Assembly (NCBI GenBank): GCA_003223135.1
Contig: QHXX01000018.1
Location: forward strand, 1 to 64,000
Source: Acidobacteriota bacterium
Lineage (GTDB): Bacteria; Acidobacteriota; Polarisedimenticolia; Gp22-AA2
Reading direction: 5' to 3'
DNA length: 64,000 bases
The translations under genes and the position numbers were made by a program. Positions 1 through 8,454 of the stretch are shown piece after piece. Position 1 is the first letter of the stretch; the number at the start of each line of letters is the position of its first letter. Below the pieces are notes generated by a model. That model was not told the DNA's origin. It made no database searches and saw nothing but the letters and a program-made list of their open reading frames with translations.

Positions 1-601
1 CCAAGCGCGCCACCAGGACGAGCGCGTCGTCGGTTCCCCTGCAGTGACGCGCCATGATCTGATCGGCCAGGGACTGCGTCGGGCCCCCGGCATCCAGTCC
101 CTGGTCGAAGCCGCTCGTGATGCCATCGGTCGCGAAGACCAGGAGTCCCGAACCGGGAACCCCGATCCTCGACACCCGGAGCGCCGGCAGCCGGACGCCG
201 ACGGCCCCGCCGCGCAGCAGAAGCCGCTCGGGGGCGGGACGAGTCCCGGCGCCTGCCTGGATGAGAAGCCCCTCCACGTTGCCGACTCCGACCCAGGTCA
301 GAGACCTCCTCCTGGCGTCCCAGCGCGACAGGCTCAGCGCCACGCCGCGTGTCCGGACCAGTCTCTGGTGACAGCGCTCCACGATCTCGATCAGGGGCTG
401 GTCGGCGTGGTGCTCCACCGTCCGGACCGCCAGGTCGGCCGCCAGGGCCGCCTCGGCGCCGTGGCCGAGCCCGTCCATCGCCGCCAGGAGCGCGCCGTCC
501 GGCAGCGTTTTGACCACGCACCGATCTCCCGACTCGGTTTCGCCCGCCCGGGCCCGCTCGGCGACGGCCCATTCGACAAGCCCGTCCTTCACCGCTTCCA
601 T
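1..601 (-). CDS. SpoIIE/RsbX-like PP2C-family serine phosphatase (partial, 3' end outside window)
   Basis: The minus-strand frame starting with ATG at 601 stays open to the window edge (about 200 residues). It contains MDGLGHG near residue 40 and FATDGITSG near residue 155, the two metal-binding aspartate motifs of SpoIIE/RsbX phosphatases, and ends in TDDALVLVAR, typical of the last strand of that fold. The start overlaps the end of the rsbT-like gene by 13 bases, so the two are probably translationally coupled. In known stressosome operons RsbX removes phosphate from RsbS/RsbR and resets the complex; that role is inferred here from neighbours. No sensor domain is seen in the visible part. 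The stop codon lies outside the window. Confidence 0.82.
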   Translation of the reverse strand, partial: MEAVKDGLVEWAVAERARAGETESGDRCVVKTLPDGALLAAMDGLGHGAEAALAADLAVRTVEHHADQPLIEIVERCHQRLVRTRGVALSLSRWDARRRSLTWVGVGNVEGLLIQAGAGTRPAPERLLLRGGAVGVRLPALRVSRIGVPGSGLLVFATDGITSGFDQGLDAGGPTQSLADQIMARHCRGTDDALVLVARL

Positions 602-990
602 TTCCTCGCCGTCACCGTCGTTCCCCGGCCCACCGCGGAGACGATCTCGAATTCGTCCATGAGCCGCTTCACCCCGGGCAGGCCGAGTCCCAGGCTGCCG
701 GAGGTCGAATAGCCGACCTCCAGGGCGCGGGCGATGTCGGGAATGCCCGGCCCCTGGTCGCGCGCCACCAGGACGAGGCCTTCTCTTCCACCATCGTTGG
801 CGATGCCCAGCGTCAGCTCGCCCTTCTTCGCATACAGCAGGATGTTGCGCGCCAGCTCGGAGATCGCCGTGGCGATGAGGGTGAGGTGACTATTCGAGAA
901 GCCCATCTGCTGGGCGAGCGCGCGCCCACGCTGGCGGGCCGTCACGATGTCGACGTCCGAGTCGATCGGAACACGCGTCTCTTCCTTCAA
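589..990 (-). CDS. rsbT: RsbT-like anti-sigma regulatory factor / switch serine kinase
   Basis: This 133-residue single-domain GHKL (HATPase_c) protein matches the usual RsbT length. Visible ATP-site motifs are the N box SELARNILLYA, the G1 box DQGPGIPD and the G2 box GLGLPGVKRLMD. In the stressosome RsbT phosphorylates RsbS and RsbR, then leaves the complex to activate a downstream partner. It lies between rsbS (64-base gap) and the RsbX-like phosphatase (overlap), the classical R-S-T-X order. The downstream target (an RsbU-type phosphatase or another output) is not in the window. Confidence 0.9.
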   Translation of the reverse strand: MKEETRVPIDSDVDIVTARQRGRALAQQMGFSNSHLTLIATAISELARNILLYAKKGELTLGIANDGGREGLVLVARDQGPGIPDIARALEVGYSTSGSLGLGLPGVKRLMDEFEIVSAVGRGTTVTARKWKR

Positions 991-1054
991 TGAGCCTACC
1001 CTCGCACGGAGAGCCGGTCCGCCGCGGCCGCGGATCCATGCGTCCCCCCGTTCA

Positions 1055-1441
1055 TCAGCCTGAGGCGCCCAGATCCGTTCTGATCTTCTTCTTCGCTCCC
1101 CGATCCAGGAACGCCAGGCCCTCTTCCAGGTCGAGCGCCGTGGCCACTCCCTCGAGCGTCAGACCGAGCTGGACCATCGTGAAGGCGACCTCGGGCTGGA
1201 CCCCGACGATCACGGTCTCCGCTCCGCGCAGCCGGATCATGTGGGCGATGTCGCGCAGGGTCCGCGAGGCGAACGAGTCCATCACGTCCATCGCCGTGAC
1301 GTCCACGATGACCCCGCGCGATCGGAACCTGCCGACTTTCTCGACGAGCTCGTTCCGCAGCTCCAAAAGGTCTGCGTCGGACAGCGCTGATTGCACGCTG
1401 GCGATGAGATAGGCACCTTGCTTGAGAATCGGGACGGCCAC
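1055..1441 (-). CDS. rsbS: RsbS-like STAS-domain stressosome scaffold protein
   Basis: This 128-residue stand-alone STAS domain begins MAVPILKQG. The motif DVMDSFASR carries Ser56, aligned with the serine of Bacillus RsbS (Ser59) that RsbT phosphorylates. The stretch VGVQPEVAFTMVQLGL is the typical RsbS second half. The protein should form the core of the stressosome with RsbR and hold RsbT until stress. It is 13 bases downstream of rsbR, so the two are surely cotranscribed. Confidence 0.9.
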   Translation of the reverse strand: MAVPILKQGAYLIASVQSALSDADLLELRNELVEKVGRFRSRGVIVDVTAMDVMDSFASRTLRDIAHMIRLRGAETVIVGVQPEVAFTMVQLGLTLEGVATALDLEEGLAFLDRGAKKKIRTDLGASG

Positions 1442-1454
1442 GGGGCGCCCCCTT

Positions 1455-2351
1455 TCAGTTGGTTTGTTCCTGCTTCTCGACCGGCTCGACCTTGTAGCCC
1501 AGGAGCCGCTCGGCCTCCTCGATGCCGCCCTGCAGGTCGCCGACGGTGTTCATCTTGGTCAGATCCACGCCGATGTTCACCAGCGTCTGCGCGATCTCGG
1601 GGGACAGTCCCGTGACGATGACCGTCGCGCCGAGAAGCCGCGAGGCCTCCACCGTGAGGACGAGGTGGTTCGCCACGTTCGAGTCCATCGCCGCGACGCC
1701 GGTGATGTCGATGACCACCACCCGGGCCCGGTTGGTGCGGATGCCGCGTAAAAGCTGCTCGGTGAGCTGGCGGGCGCGTTGCGGGTCGATCACGCCGATG
1801 ATCGGCAGGATCAGGAGCCGCTCGCGCACCTGCAGGACCGGGGTGGACAGCTCGCGAATCGCCTCCTGCTGCTCGCGGATGGTGCGCTCGCGCTCTTGCA
1901 CGAACCCGACGGCCACGGTGATGGCGATGCGGTTGGCGGCCGGCTCGTACGCGTCCAAAATGCGGTTGAGCTTGTCGAAGTCGGCGTGGTACCGGGCAAA
2001 CAGCGACCGCGCCAGAACGTCGCGCAGCAGCAGCACGATCCCCACGACTTCGTCGGTCTGGACACCTCGCGGGATGATGCGCTCGGAGAGGTTGCGGGCG
2101 TAAGCCTGCAGGGCCTCGAAGGTGCCGGTTTCGAGGGCCTCGACGTAGTTATCGTAGACCGAGGTCGCCTCGGCGAATATCTCCTCCTTGGTCATCGCCG
2201 TCAGCAGCCGGGCCTCGGTGATGCGTTGCGCCCACTCCTCGCGGAGCTGGGTCCGCTGCTGCCGCAGGTGCGTCACGAGCTCGCGTAAGAGCATCGCGGT
2301 CGATTCGGACGGCACCTGCTTCAAATCCACCTGACTGCGTTCCCCCTTCAT
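1455..2351 (-). CDS. rsbR: RsbR-like stressosome sensor (N-terminal globin-like domain plus STAS)
   Basis: This 298-residue protein has a helical N-terminal sensor part (about residues 20-165, resembling the non-heme globin domain of RsbR), a linker helix rich in Glu/Arg, and a C-terminal STAS domain (about 175-285). The STAS part holds ITGVAAMDSNVANHL, where Ser occupies the position of the second phosphorylated Thr of Bacillus RsbRA. A strong ribosome binding site, GGGAGGAGG, precedes the ATG. It is the first gene of the rsbR-rsbS-rsbT-phosphatase operon. The signal it senses cannot be told from sequence. Confidence 0.88.
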   Translation of the reverse strand: MKGERSQVDLKQVPSESTAMLLRELVTHLRQQRTQLREEWAQRITEARLLTAMTKEEIFAEATSVYDNYVEALETGTFEALQAYARNLSERIIPRGVQTDEVVGIVLLLRDVLARSLFARYHADFDKLNRILDAYEPAANRIAITVAVGFVQERERTIREQQEAIRELSTPVLQVRERLLILPIIGVIDPQRARQLTEQLLRGIRTNRARVVVIDITGVAAMDSNVANHLVLTVEASRLLGATVIVTGLSPEIAQTLVNIGVDLTKMNTVGDLQGGIEEAERLLGYKVEPVEKQEQTN

Positions 2352-2824
2352 CGCACGACCTCCTCCCGCCAGGCACGCACGTGCCCGGGGCCTTGGGACA
2401 TCAAGACTCGCAGTGAATAGGGGCCTTCATCTTACCATTTCTGCTCCGGCGCTTGTCGATCGGCGATTCAGGCCGCCTTCTCCCGCCAAGTGGCCCCTTC
2501 GGAAGCCCTTTCGGGCGGGCACGTTTCGTGGTTTTCACCGCAATGAAATACCCCGAGTATCAGACACCAGCCATCAGGTATTCACCTGAATGGTTGGAAG
2601 GAAGAACCCTGTCCCATCGATATGACGATTCGGGACAGATCGTCAAGATTCTGTGTCCGGTCTTTGTCCCACATGGCCTCCGGAATCTCCCTGAAGAGAG
2701 TCCGGAAGATCCTCTAAGCTCCGTGGCCCGGTCGAGTTCCCCTGTTTTTCCCGGCGTGGCCGACGCCCTGGTATCCCTCTTGCAATCCGAAGCGACTGCA
2801 AGATTCTGGAGCGGAGACCCTTTT
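2352..2824. other. Divergent intergenic region between rsbR and the riboswitch
   Basis: About 470 bases with no convincing gene. An open frame on the plus strand (2453-2887) runs into the riboswitch aptamer and has no family resemblance, so it is not called. The stretch is less GC-rich than its surroundings around 2540-2660 and has a short imperfect palindrome (CAGGTATTCACCTG, 2575-2588). It must contain the promoters of rsbR (minus) and of the riboswitch-led gene (plus), but neither could be assigned a good -35/-10 pair. Confidence 0.4.
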
Positions 2825-2903
2825 CCCGATAAGGGCAAACCCGTCGCGAGGCGGGGACGCAAAGCCACGGGTCAGGAATGGTTCTGACAGCCGGGCCGCC
2901 GAA
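2825..2903 (+). promoter_or_regulatory. Cyclic-di-GMP-I (GEMM) riboswitch aptamer
   Basis: The plus strand carries the conserved GEMM-I core in order: AGGGCAAACC at 2832, a tetraloop-capped stem with GCGA at about 2845, GGGACGCAAAGCC at 2853-2865, a receptor helix, and CAGCCGGGCCGCC at 2888-2900. The GGGCAAACC, GGACGCAAAGCC and GCCGGG blocks are the invariant parts of this class; they form the c-di-GMP pocket and the tetraloop-receptor contact. It lies about 60 bases ahead of the secreted LamG protein gene on the same strand, so it should control that gene in response to c-di-GMP. The call rests on recognising the motif; no covariance search was run. Confidence 0.88.
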
Positions 2904-2930
2904 GAAAAGGATACATCCAAGGATTACCCC

Positions 2931-2964
2931 GGGCATGGGGGTCCTCCGCGTGAGGTGGATGCCC
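2931..2964 (+). promoter_or_regulatory. Hairpin covering the Shine-Dalgarno site (putative riboswitch expression platform)
   Basis: GGGCAT (2931-2936) pairs with ATGCCC (2959-2964), and inside it CCTC (2943-2946) pairs with GAGG (2952-2955), which is part of the ribosome binding site GAGGTGG of the GTG start at 2966. There is no U-tract, so translational control fits better than transcription termination. This is inference from base pairing by eye. Confidence 0.5.
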
Positions 2965-2965
2965 C

Positions 2966-5900
2966 GTGTACACGGGTCTTGGATCGTCCGTTCTCCGTAC
3001 CCGGCTCGTCGTTCTGACCGTCGCCGGTCTGCTGCTCGTCCTCGGGCGGGCATCGGCCCAATCGACCCCGGCCAGCGACCCGCTGGTCTTCCCGGGGGGT
3101 TTCCTCGAGACCGCGACGACCGGCGTGGTGCGGCCGCGGCTGGCGCAGTCGGTGCTGCAGGCGCTTTTGCCCTCGCGCGGCCTGTTCACCTTTCCCGCAC
3201 CTTACAACACCAGCGCCATCCGCCTCACCAACCCCACCGACTGCGGCGGCTCCGACTGCGTGTACTCCGTCGGTTACTCCTACTACCGCAACATCAACAA
3301 CCACGTCGGCAGCGACGAGATGCTCATCTTCCTGGGGCTCGACCGCTCCCGGGGCGGCGGCGGCCCGACCCTGTTCCGCTACAACAAGCTCACCGACCAG
3401 GTCACCAACGCCGGCCCTCTGTTCGACCCCGCCAGCCCTCTGAGCTTTCACAGCGGCGAGGGCTGGTACTTCAGCGGCACCCAGCCGACCAAGATTTACC
3501 TCAACAGCGACTCGCGCATGCTGCGCTACGACGTCCTCACGCACCAGCTCGAGACGGTCTTCGACGTCGCCCCGCAGTACGGATCCGACAAGTACATCTG
3601 GCAGATGCACTCGAGCGACGACGACCGGGTCCACTCCGCCACGCTCAGGACCAATCCGACCTATGAGATGCTCGGGTGCGTCGTCTACAAGGAAGACACC
3701 CGGCAGTTCTCCTACTTCCCGAAGCTGGGAGATTTCGACGAGTGCCACGTCGACAAGAGCGGCCGCTGGCTGGTGATCCTGGACAACGTGGACCGGCTGT
3801 ATGACGTGGAGATGCGCATCATCGATCTGACCACCAACACCGAGCGGATGGTCTGGGATCAGGATGGAGCGGCTGCCCACCTGGACACGGGGTACGGCTA
3901 CCTCGTCGGGGCCGACAACTGGAACCCTCTGCCCAATGCCGAGCTGCTCTGGGACTTCACCAAGGACCCGCTCTCGGGCCGCATGGTCTGGCACACCCTG
4001 GACTGGTCGGCCGCCGCGCCCAACCACATCGCGCACGGCAATGCCCGGCCGGGCGTCCCCGCCGCCCAGCAGTATGCCTGCGGCAGCGGCGCTTCGCGCG
4101 TCGACGCCCCCTGGGCCAACGAGATCATCTGCTTTCCGCTCGACGGATCCCTGCGGGTCCTGGTAGTCGCTCCCGTCATGACCGACCTGAACGCCCCGGG
4201 CGGCGGCGACGACTACACCAAGTTCCCCAAGGGCAACCTCGACGTCACCGGACAGTACTTCATCTGGGCCAGCAACATGGGCGGCAGCCGCCTCGACGCC
4301 TTCATCGTCAAGGTGCCCTCGCAGGTGCTCATGGGCGGGGCCTCCGACACGACGGCACCGTCGATTTCGATCACCGCCCCGACCACCGGTTCGACCGTCG
4401 GCGGATCGATCACGGTCTCGGCGAGCGCGTCTGACAACGTCGGCGTGGCCGGTGTCCAGTTTCGCCTGGACGGGGTGACCCTCGGCGCCGAGGACACCGC
4501 GTCGCCCTACGCCGTCTCCTGGACCACGACGGGCGCCGCCAACGGCTCCCACACCCTGACCGCCGTGGCCCGCGACGCCGCGGGCAACTCGACGACAGCG
4601 GTTGCGACCCCCGTCACCGTCGCGAACGGCGACGTCACCCCTCCGCTGATCTCCGCCGCCCAGGCGTCCGCCGTCTCCTCCACCGGAGCCACCGTCACCT
4701 GGACGACCAACGAGTCCTCCGACTCGCAGGTCGAGTATGGCCAGACCACCGGCTACGGGACCAGTACGCCCCTGGGCACGGCGATGACCACGTCGCACGG
4801 CCTGAGCCTGGCGGGCCTCTCGCCGGCCACTCTCTGCCACTATCGCGTGAAGTCCAGAGACGCCGCCGGCAACCTGGCGACCTCCGGTGACTTCACCTTC
4901 ACTACACTGCAGCCGACGCCGCCCCCGCCCGCCACGGGCCCCATCGCCTATTGGAAGCTCGACGACGGGAGCGGCACCCTGGCCGCCGACTCTTCCGGCA
5001 ACGGCTTCAACGGCACCCTCGTCAACGGTCCCGCCTGGGTCGCCGGCAGGATCGGCCAGGGCCTCTCCTTCGACGGCGTCGATGACTACGTCGACGTCCC
5101 GAGCGCTCCGGCTCTCGACACCTTCCCGCTCACGCTCGCGGCCTGGGTCAAAACCACTGACACCGGCCTGCACGGTGTCGTCAACAAGTACCTCCCCGCC
5201 TCCCTCAACGGCTACCAGGTCTTCATCAACGGCGGCAGCCTCTGTGCGTGGTATTTCAGGGATGCCTCCAACTACGTCTGGGACGGCACCGGCTGCACCC
5301 TGGCCACCCCGGGGTTCACCGATGGCGCGTGGCACCACGTCGCCTTCGTCGTGGACGCCGCGGGCGGCAGATTGTACGTGGATGGCGTGCAGAAGGCCGC
5401 ACGCGCCTGGACCGGCACCGCCGGCGCCACCTCGACGACCGCCGGCCTCAGCCTCGCGCGCTACCCAGGGAGCGCAGCGCCCTACTTCCCGGGCGCTCTT
5501 GACGAGGTGCGTCTGTACAACCGCGCCTTGAGCGCGAGCGAGGTCGCGGGCCTGGCCATCATCGACACCACCGCTCCGATCATCTCGGCGGTCTCGGCCA
5601 CAAATCTTACGTCCTCCGGGGCGACCATCGCCTGGACGACGAGCGAGACCGCTGACACCCAGGTCGAGTTCGGTCCGACGACGGCCTACGGGGTCTCGAC
5701 GCCGCTGAGCGCCACGCTCCTCACAGGGCACTCTCAGCCATTGAGCGGGCTGGCATCCGGCACCGTTCAGCACTACCGGGTGAAGTCACGCGACGCCGCC
5801 GGCAGCCTCGCCGTCTCGGGGGACTTTTCCTTCACGACCCTGGCGGCCAGCCCGGCGCCCCCCGGCAAACGCAAGCACGGTCGTCCCCTCAGCTACTGGA

Positions 5901-6520
5901 AGCTGAACGATGCCTCCGGCACGAGCGCTTCGGACGACTCCGGAAACGGCTTCACCGGCGCACTCGTCAACGGCCCTGCCTGGTCCACCGGTGTCCTCGG
6001 CGGCGGCCTGGAGCTGGACGGCCTCGATGATTACGTCGAGGTCCCGCACGACGCGAGCCTCGATCCTTACCCCCTGTCGATCGTTCTCTGGGTCAGAACC
6101 GGGGCCACCGGCCTGCACGGCCTCGTCAACAAGTACCTCCCAGGCTCCCTGAACGGTTACCAGATCTTCATCAACTCGGGCAACCTTTGCGCCTGGTACT
6201 TCAGGGACGCCTCCGACTACGTCTGGGACGGCACCGGCTGCACCCTCATGACGCCCGGTGTGACGGACGCCCTCTGGCACCACGTGGCTCTCGTCGTGGA
6301 CGACTCGGGCGGCCAGCTGTACGTCGACGGTGAACTGCAGGCAAGCCACGAGTGGATGGGGACGCCCGGCGCCGCGACGACCACGACCAACCTCCGATTC
6401 GGGCTCTACCCGGGCGTGGCCACGCCGTTTCTTCCGGGCACGATCGACGACGTCCGCCTCTACGCCCGCGCCCTCAGCGCCGACGAGGTCGCCGGCCTGT
6501 ACTCCGGGGCGGCGCGCTAG
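2966..6520 (+). CDS. Large secreted protein: beta-propeller-like N-terminal part, Ig-like domain and two FnIII-LamG units
   Basis: This 1184-residue protein has a GTG start placed 7 bases after GAGGTGG. A signal peptide (RTRLVVLTVAGLLLVLG, probable cleavage after ASAQ near residue 32) precedes about 420 residues of beta-rich sequence that may be a propeller. Then come an Ig-like domain (about 464-555), FnIII (555-650), LamG/concanavalin-like lectin domain (658-865), FnIII (866-962) and a second LamG domain (971-1184). The two FnIII-LamG units are close copies of each other (shared GLHGVVNKYLP-type and SNYVWDGTGCTL-type segments). No anchor or sorting signal is seen at the C-terminus. LamG domains bind or enclose glycans, so adhesion or matrix binding is plausible. 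That fits control by the c-di-GMP riboswitch upstream. No catalytic motif was recognised. Confidence 0.8.
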   Translation: MYTGLGSSVLRTRLVVLTVAGLLLVLGRASAQSTPASDPLVFPGGFLETATTGVVRPRLAQSVLQALLPSRGLFTFPAPYNTSAIRLTNPTDCGGSDCVYSVGYSYYRNINNHVGSDEMLIFLGLDRSRGGGGPTLFRYNKLTDQVTNAGPLFDPASPLSFHSGEGWYFSGTQPTKIYLNSDSRMLRYDVLTHQLETVFDVAPQYGSDKYIWQMHSSDDDRVHSATLRTNPTYEMLGCVVYKEDTRQFSYFPKLGDFDECHVDKSGRWLVILDNVDRLYDVEMRIIDLTTNTERMVWDQDGAAAHLDTGYGYLVGADNWNPLPNAELLWDFTKDPLSGRMVWHTLDWSAAAPNHIAHGNARPGVPAAQQYACGSGASRVDAPWANEIICFPLDGSLRVLVVAPVMTDLNAPGGGDDYTKFPKGNLDVTGQYFIWASNMGGSRLDAFIVKVPSQVLMGGASDTTAPSISITAPTTGSTVGGSITVSASASDNVGVAGVQFRLDGVTLGAEDTASPYAVSWTTTGAANGSHTLTAVARDAAGNSTTAVATPVTVANGDVTPPLISAAQASAVSSTGATVTWTTNESSDSQVEYGQTTGYGTSTPLGTAMTTSHGLSLAGLSPATLCHYRVKSRDAAGNLATSGDFTFTTLQPTPPPPATGPIAYWKLDDGSGTLAADSSGNGFNGTLVNGPAWVAGRIGQGLSFDGVDDYVDVPSAPALDTFPLTLAAWVKTTDTGLHGVVNKYLPASLNGYQVFINGGSLCAWYFRDASNYVWDGTGCTLATPGFTDGAWHHVAFVVDAAGGRLYVDGVQKAARAWTGTAGATSTTAGLSLARYPGSAAPYFPGALDEVRLYNRALSASEVAGLAIIDTTAPIISAVSATNLTSSGATIAWTTSETADTQVEFGPTTAYGVSTPLSATLLTGHSQPLSGLASGTVQHYRVKSRDAAGSLAVSGDFSFTTLAASPAPPGKRKHGRPLSYWKLNDASGTSASDDSGNGFTGALVNGPAWSTGVLGGGLELDGLDDYVEVPHDASLDPYPLSIVLWVRTGATGLHGLVNKYLPGSLNGYQIFINSGNLCAWYFRDASDYVWDGTGCTLMTPGVTDALWHHVALVVDDSGGQLYVDGELQASHEWMGTPGAATTTTNLRFGLYPGVATPFLPGTIDDVRLYARALSADEVAGLYSGAAR

Positions 6521-6564
6521 CGCTCCGTCCGGGTTCTACCGGGTCCGCGTCGTCGGCGCGCGGT

Positions 6565-6964
6565 TCAGCGGCCCGCGCGTGTGAAGAGCGCGACGCCCGT
6601 CCTGAATTCATCCTCGATCACTCGAACGGGTGCGTGTCCGGCCGCTGCCAGATGGGCGAACAACCGCTCTCTCGAGTGGCCCAGGTGCGCGGGGACCTCA
6701 TGGTATTCGAGGTTGATCTTCCTGATGCGCCGCAGCACCGGGAGAGGGGTCGCGAGGAGGGTCTCGTGCTCTGATCTCCTCGGTGCTCTCGAAGCGGAAG
6801 CGAACGCCGTCGCGCAGCCTGACGTCGTACGGAAACGACGGCGAGGCCATTCCGAGATAGCGTAGCGACAGATCGAGCCAGTCGCCCGCGTGACGGTACG
6901 CGCCGACGATCTCAGGAAGACGGTGGAGATTTTTCAGCAGCCGAGTGGTCTGGCAACCGTCCAT
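6565..6964 (-). pseudogene. Remnant of an FkbM-family SAM methyltransferase (middle missing)
   Basis: The minus strand from 6964 encodes an FkbM-like N-terminus (DWLDLSLRYLGM, then LRDGVRFRFESTEEI). At about 6771-6776 the frame changes, and the next frame encodes a good FkbM C-terminus (SEHETLLATPLPVLRRIRKI, then INLEYHEVPAHLG) down to the TGA at 6565. The central Rossmann part with the SAM-binding site, probably more than 100 residues, is absent. Either the gene decayed by deletion, or the window has a closed assembly gap here as suspected in other genes. Its start overlaps the tail of the adjacent methyltransferase. Confidence 0.68.
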
Positions 6965-8012
6965 GCCCACCCCGCCGAAAGACCTGGTCCCTGCCCTGCC
7001 CGGCGCGTGGCGAAACCGCCGGAACGGGTCCACCAGGAAGGCTCGAGACCTCGGGAAGCGTGGCGTCCCGCGCCGGGCGGACGCCCCGCACGCGGATCGG
7101 GTCGTCGAATACGGTGATGTCCGTGAAGCCACAGGCTCGAAACCAGCGAACCACTTCCGGATACAGGAATTTCCATTGATGCTTCGGCGTGTACCAGTCG
7201 AACGTGTCGAGCCAGCGCCATCTCCAATTGGGATGCTGAGAGATCGAAAGAAAGACCCGGAGCACCTTGCCCACGATCGGCAGCCGATAGACGTAATGCG
7301 CAGGGACCGAGAGCGAGCTGAGCCAGAACATCAGCGGGAGGGGGAGCCGAGTCGTCACGCCGCGAACGAGCTCGGAGCAGGCGCGGGGCAGGCGCGGCCC
7401 GTATCCCGCATAGAGATAGACCGCCAGGCCTCCTTCCTTCTTGACCACGGCCGCCACCCGGTCGAACGCCGCGCGCGGATCGGGCGTGTGGTGCAGGACG
7501 CCGATCGAGTAAGCGAGATCGAACGCCCCTTCGCGAAAGGGCATGTGAAACAGGTCGGCCTGGACCAGATGGACACGGTCCCTGCGGCCGATATTGACGA
7601 AGGCCGCGTCGATGGCCCGTGAGAGATCGACCCCCACGACCTCGCCACCCTTGTTCGCGACGATCTCCGCGAACCGCCCGGCACCGGCACCGGCATCGAG
7701 CACAAGGCGACCCTGATAATCGGCGTCCTGCCAGCCCGTCGTGTCGCCGAGCGTGTTCTCTGATTCCTTCGTCCCGTTCAAGGAGTCGAGCTGGACCGTC
7801 CGAAACCAGTTCCACTGACGGCCGAAGCTCGAGGCATAGGAGTCATCCGCCACGAAGCGCGGGACGCCGTCCCGAATCGGATACGTGGCCGGACAGGCGA
7901 CGCAGGACAGGCTGCCCTGCATGATTTCGTTCCCCTCCGCACGCTCCACACCGGGCGTGAGGTCGGCCTTGCATTCGGGGCACGCAAGAATCCGGACGAC
8001 TTCACGTTTCAT
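6912..8012 (-). CDS. Class I SAM-dependent methyltransferase with Trm112-like zinc-ribbon N-terminus
   Basis: This 366-residue protein starts MKREVV at 8012. Cys11, Cys14, Cys37 and Cys40 form a Trm112-like zinc ribbon. The methyltransferase fold follows with LDAGAGAGRF (motif I), GVDLS (acidic end of strand 2) and SIGVLHHTPDP (motif IV region). Similar proteins occur in polysaccharide and glycolipid clusters and act on small molecules or sugars; the substrate here is unknown. The last roughly 55 residues after DPIRVRGVRP look like read-through of non-coding sequence and overlap the FkbM remnant, so the natural C-terminus may have been altered. The start codon overlaps the stop of a small upstream ORF (ATGA). 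Confidence 0.8.
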   Translation of the reverse strand: MKREVVRILACPECKADLTPGVERAEGNEIMQGSLSCVACPATYPIRDGVPRFVADDSYASSFGRQWNWFRTVQLDSLNGTKESENTLGDTTGWQDADYQGRLVLDAGAGAGRFAEIVANKGGEVVGVDLSRAIDAAFVNIGRRDRVHLVQADLFHMPFREGAFDLAYSIGVLHHTPDPRAAFDRVAAVVKKEGGLAVYLYAGYGPRLPRACSELVRGVTTRLPLPLMFWLSSLSVPAHYVYRLPIVGKVLRVFLSISQHPNWRWRWLDTFDWYTPKHQWKFLYPEVVRWFRACGFTDITVFDDPIRVRGVRPARDATLPEVSSLPGGPVPAVSPRAGQGRDQVFRRGGHGRLPDHSAAEKSPPSS

Positions 8013-8251
8013 GGACGGGCCTTCCCGGGGGAGCCCTCGCCCCGCCCGGGGTTCGCGATCGGCCCCGGGTCCCGTCCCTGTGCGGCCTGCAGCGCGGCGG
8101 ACAGGGCGTCGACGTCCGCGCCGATGTCGCGCCCGTCGGTGCCCGCGCGATGGAACGGGCCCGATGGCGACAGCCGGTAGTGGGAGAGTGAACGGACCGC
8201 CCGCGGCCGGACGGGCCGCCAGTCCGGTGTCTCCCGATGGTTGCGGATCAT
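8009..8251 (-). CDS. Small hypothetical protein coupled to the methyltransferase
   Basis: This 80-residue frame starts with ATG at 8251 after a GGAGA-like site and ends in an ATGA overlap with the methyltransferase start, which supports translation. The sequence is Arg/Pro/Gly-rich and no family was recognised; there is no signal peptide or membrane segment. It could also be the remains of a longer upstream gene. Low confidence. Confidence 0.35.
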   Translation of the reverse strand: MIRNHRETPDWRPVRPRAVRSLSHYRLSPSGPFHRAGTDGRDIGADVDALSAALQAAQGRDPGPIANPGRGEGSPGKARP

Positions 8252-8454
8252 GTCCACAGGCGTCTCCTGTCGTGTCCCACATATAGGCCAGGAACCCCAT
8301 GAGGGCCATCGGGCGGATCCTTCAAATCGACGGGAGAGAATCCCTGAGAGGCGCATCACGCGGAGGCCGGCACGGATCGGATTCCTGATCGCGAGATCCC
8401 GGCGAAGCGGGCGGATGCAGGACGGCGGTGAGGTGCCGAACGCGATGGGATTGC

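Noticed and set aside
2453-2887. 144-residue plus-strand frame ahead of the LamG gene
   Set aside because: It runs through the riboswitch aptamer and has no ribosome site or family match.
2924-5773. 949-residue open frame antisense to the LamG gene
   Set aside because: Low-complexity Gly/Arg/Asp-rich product with no family resemblance; explained by high GC at codon position 3 of the real gene.
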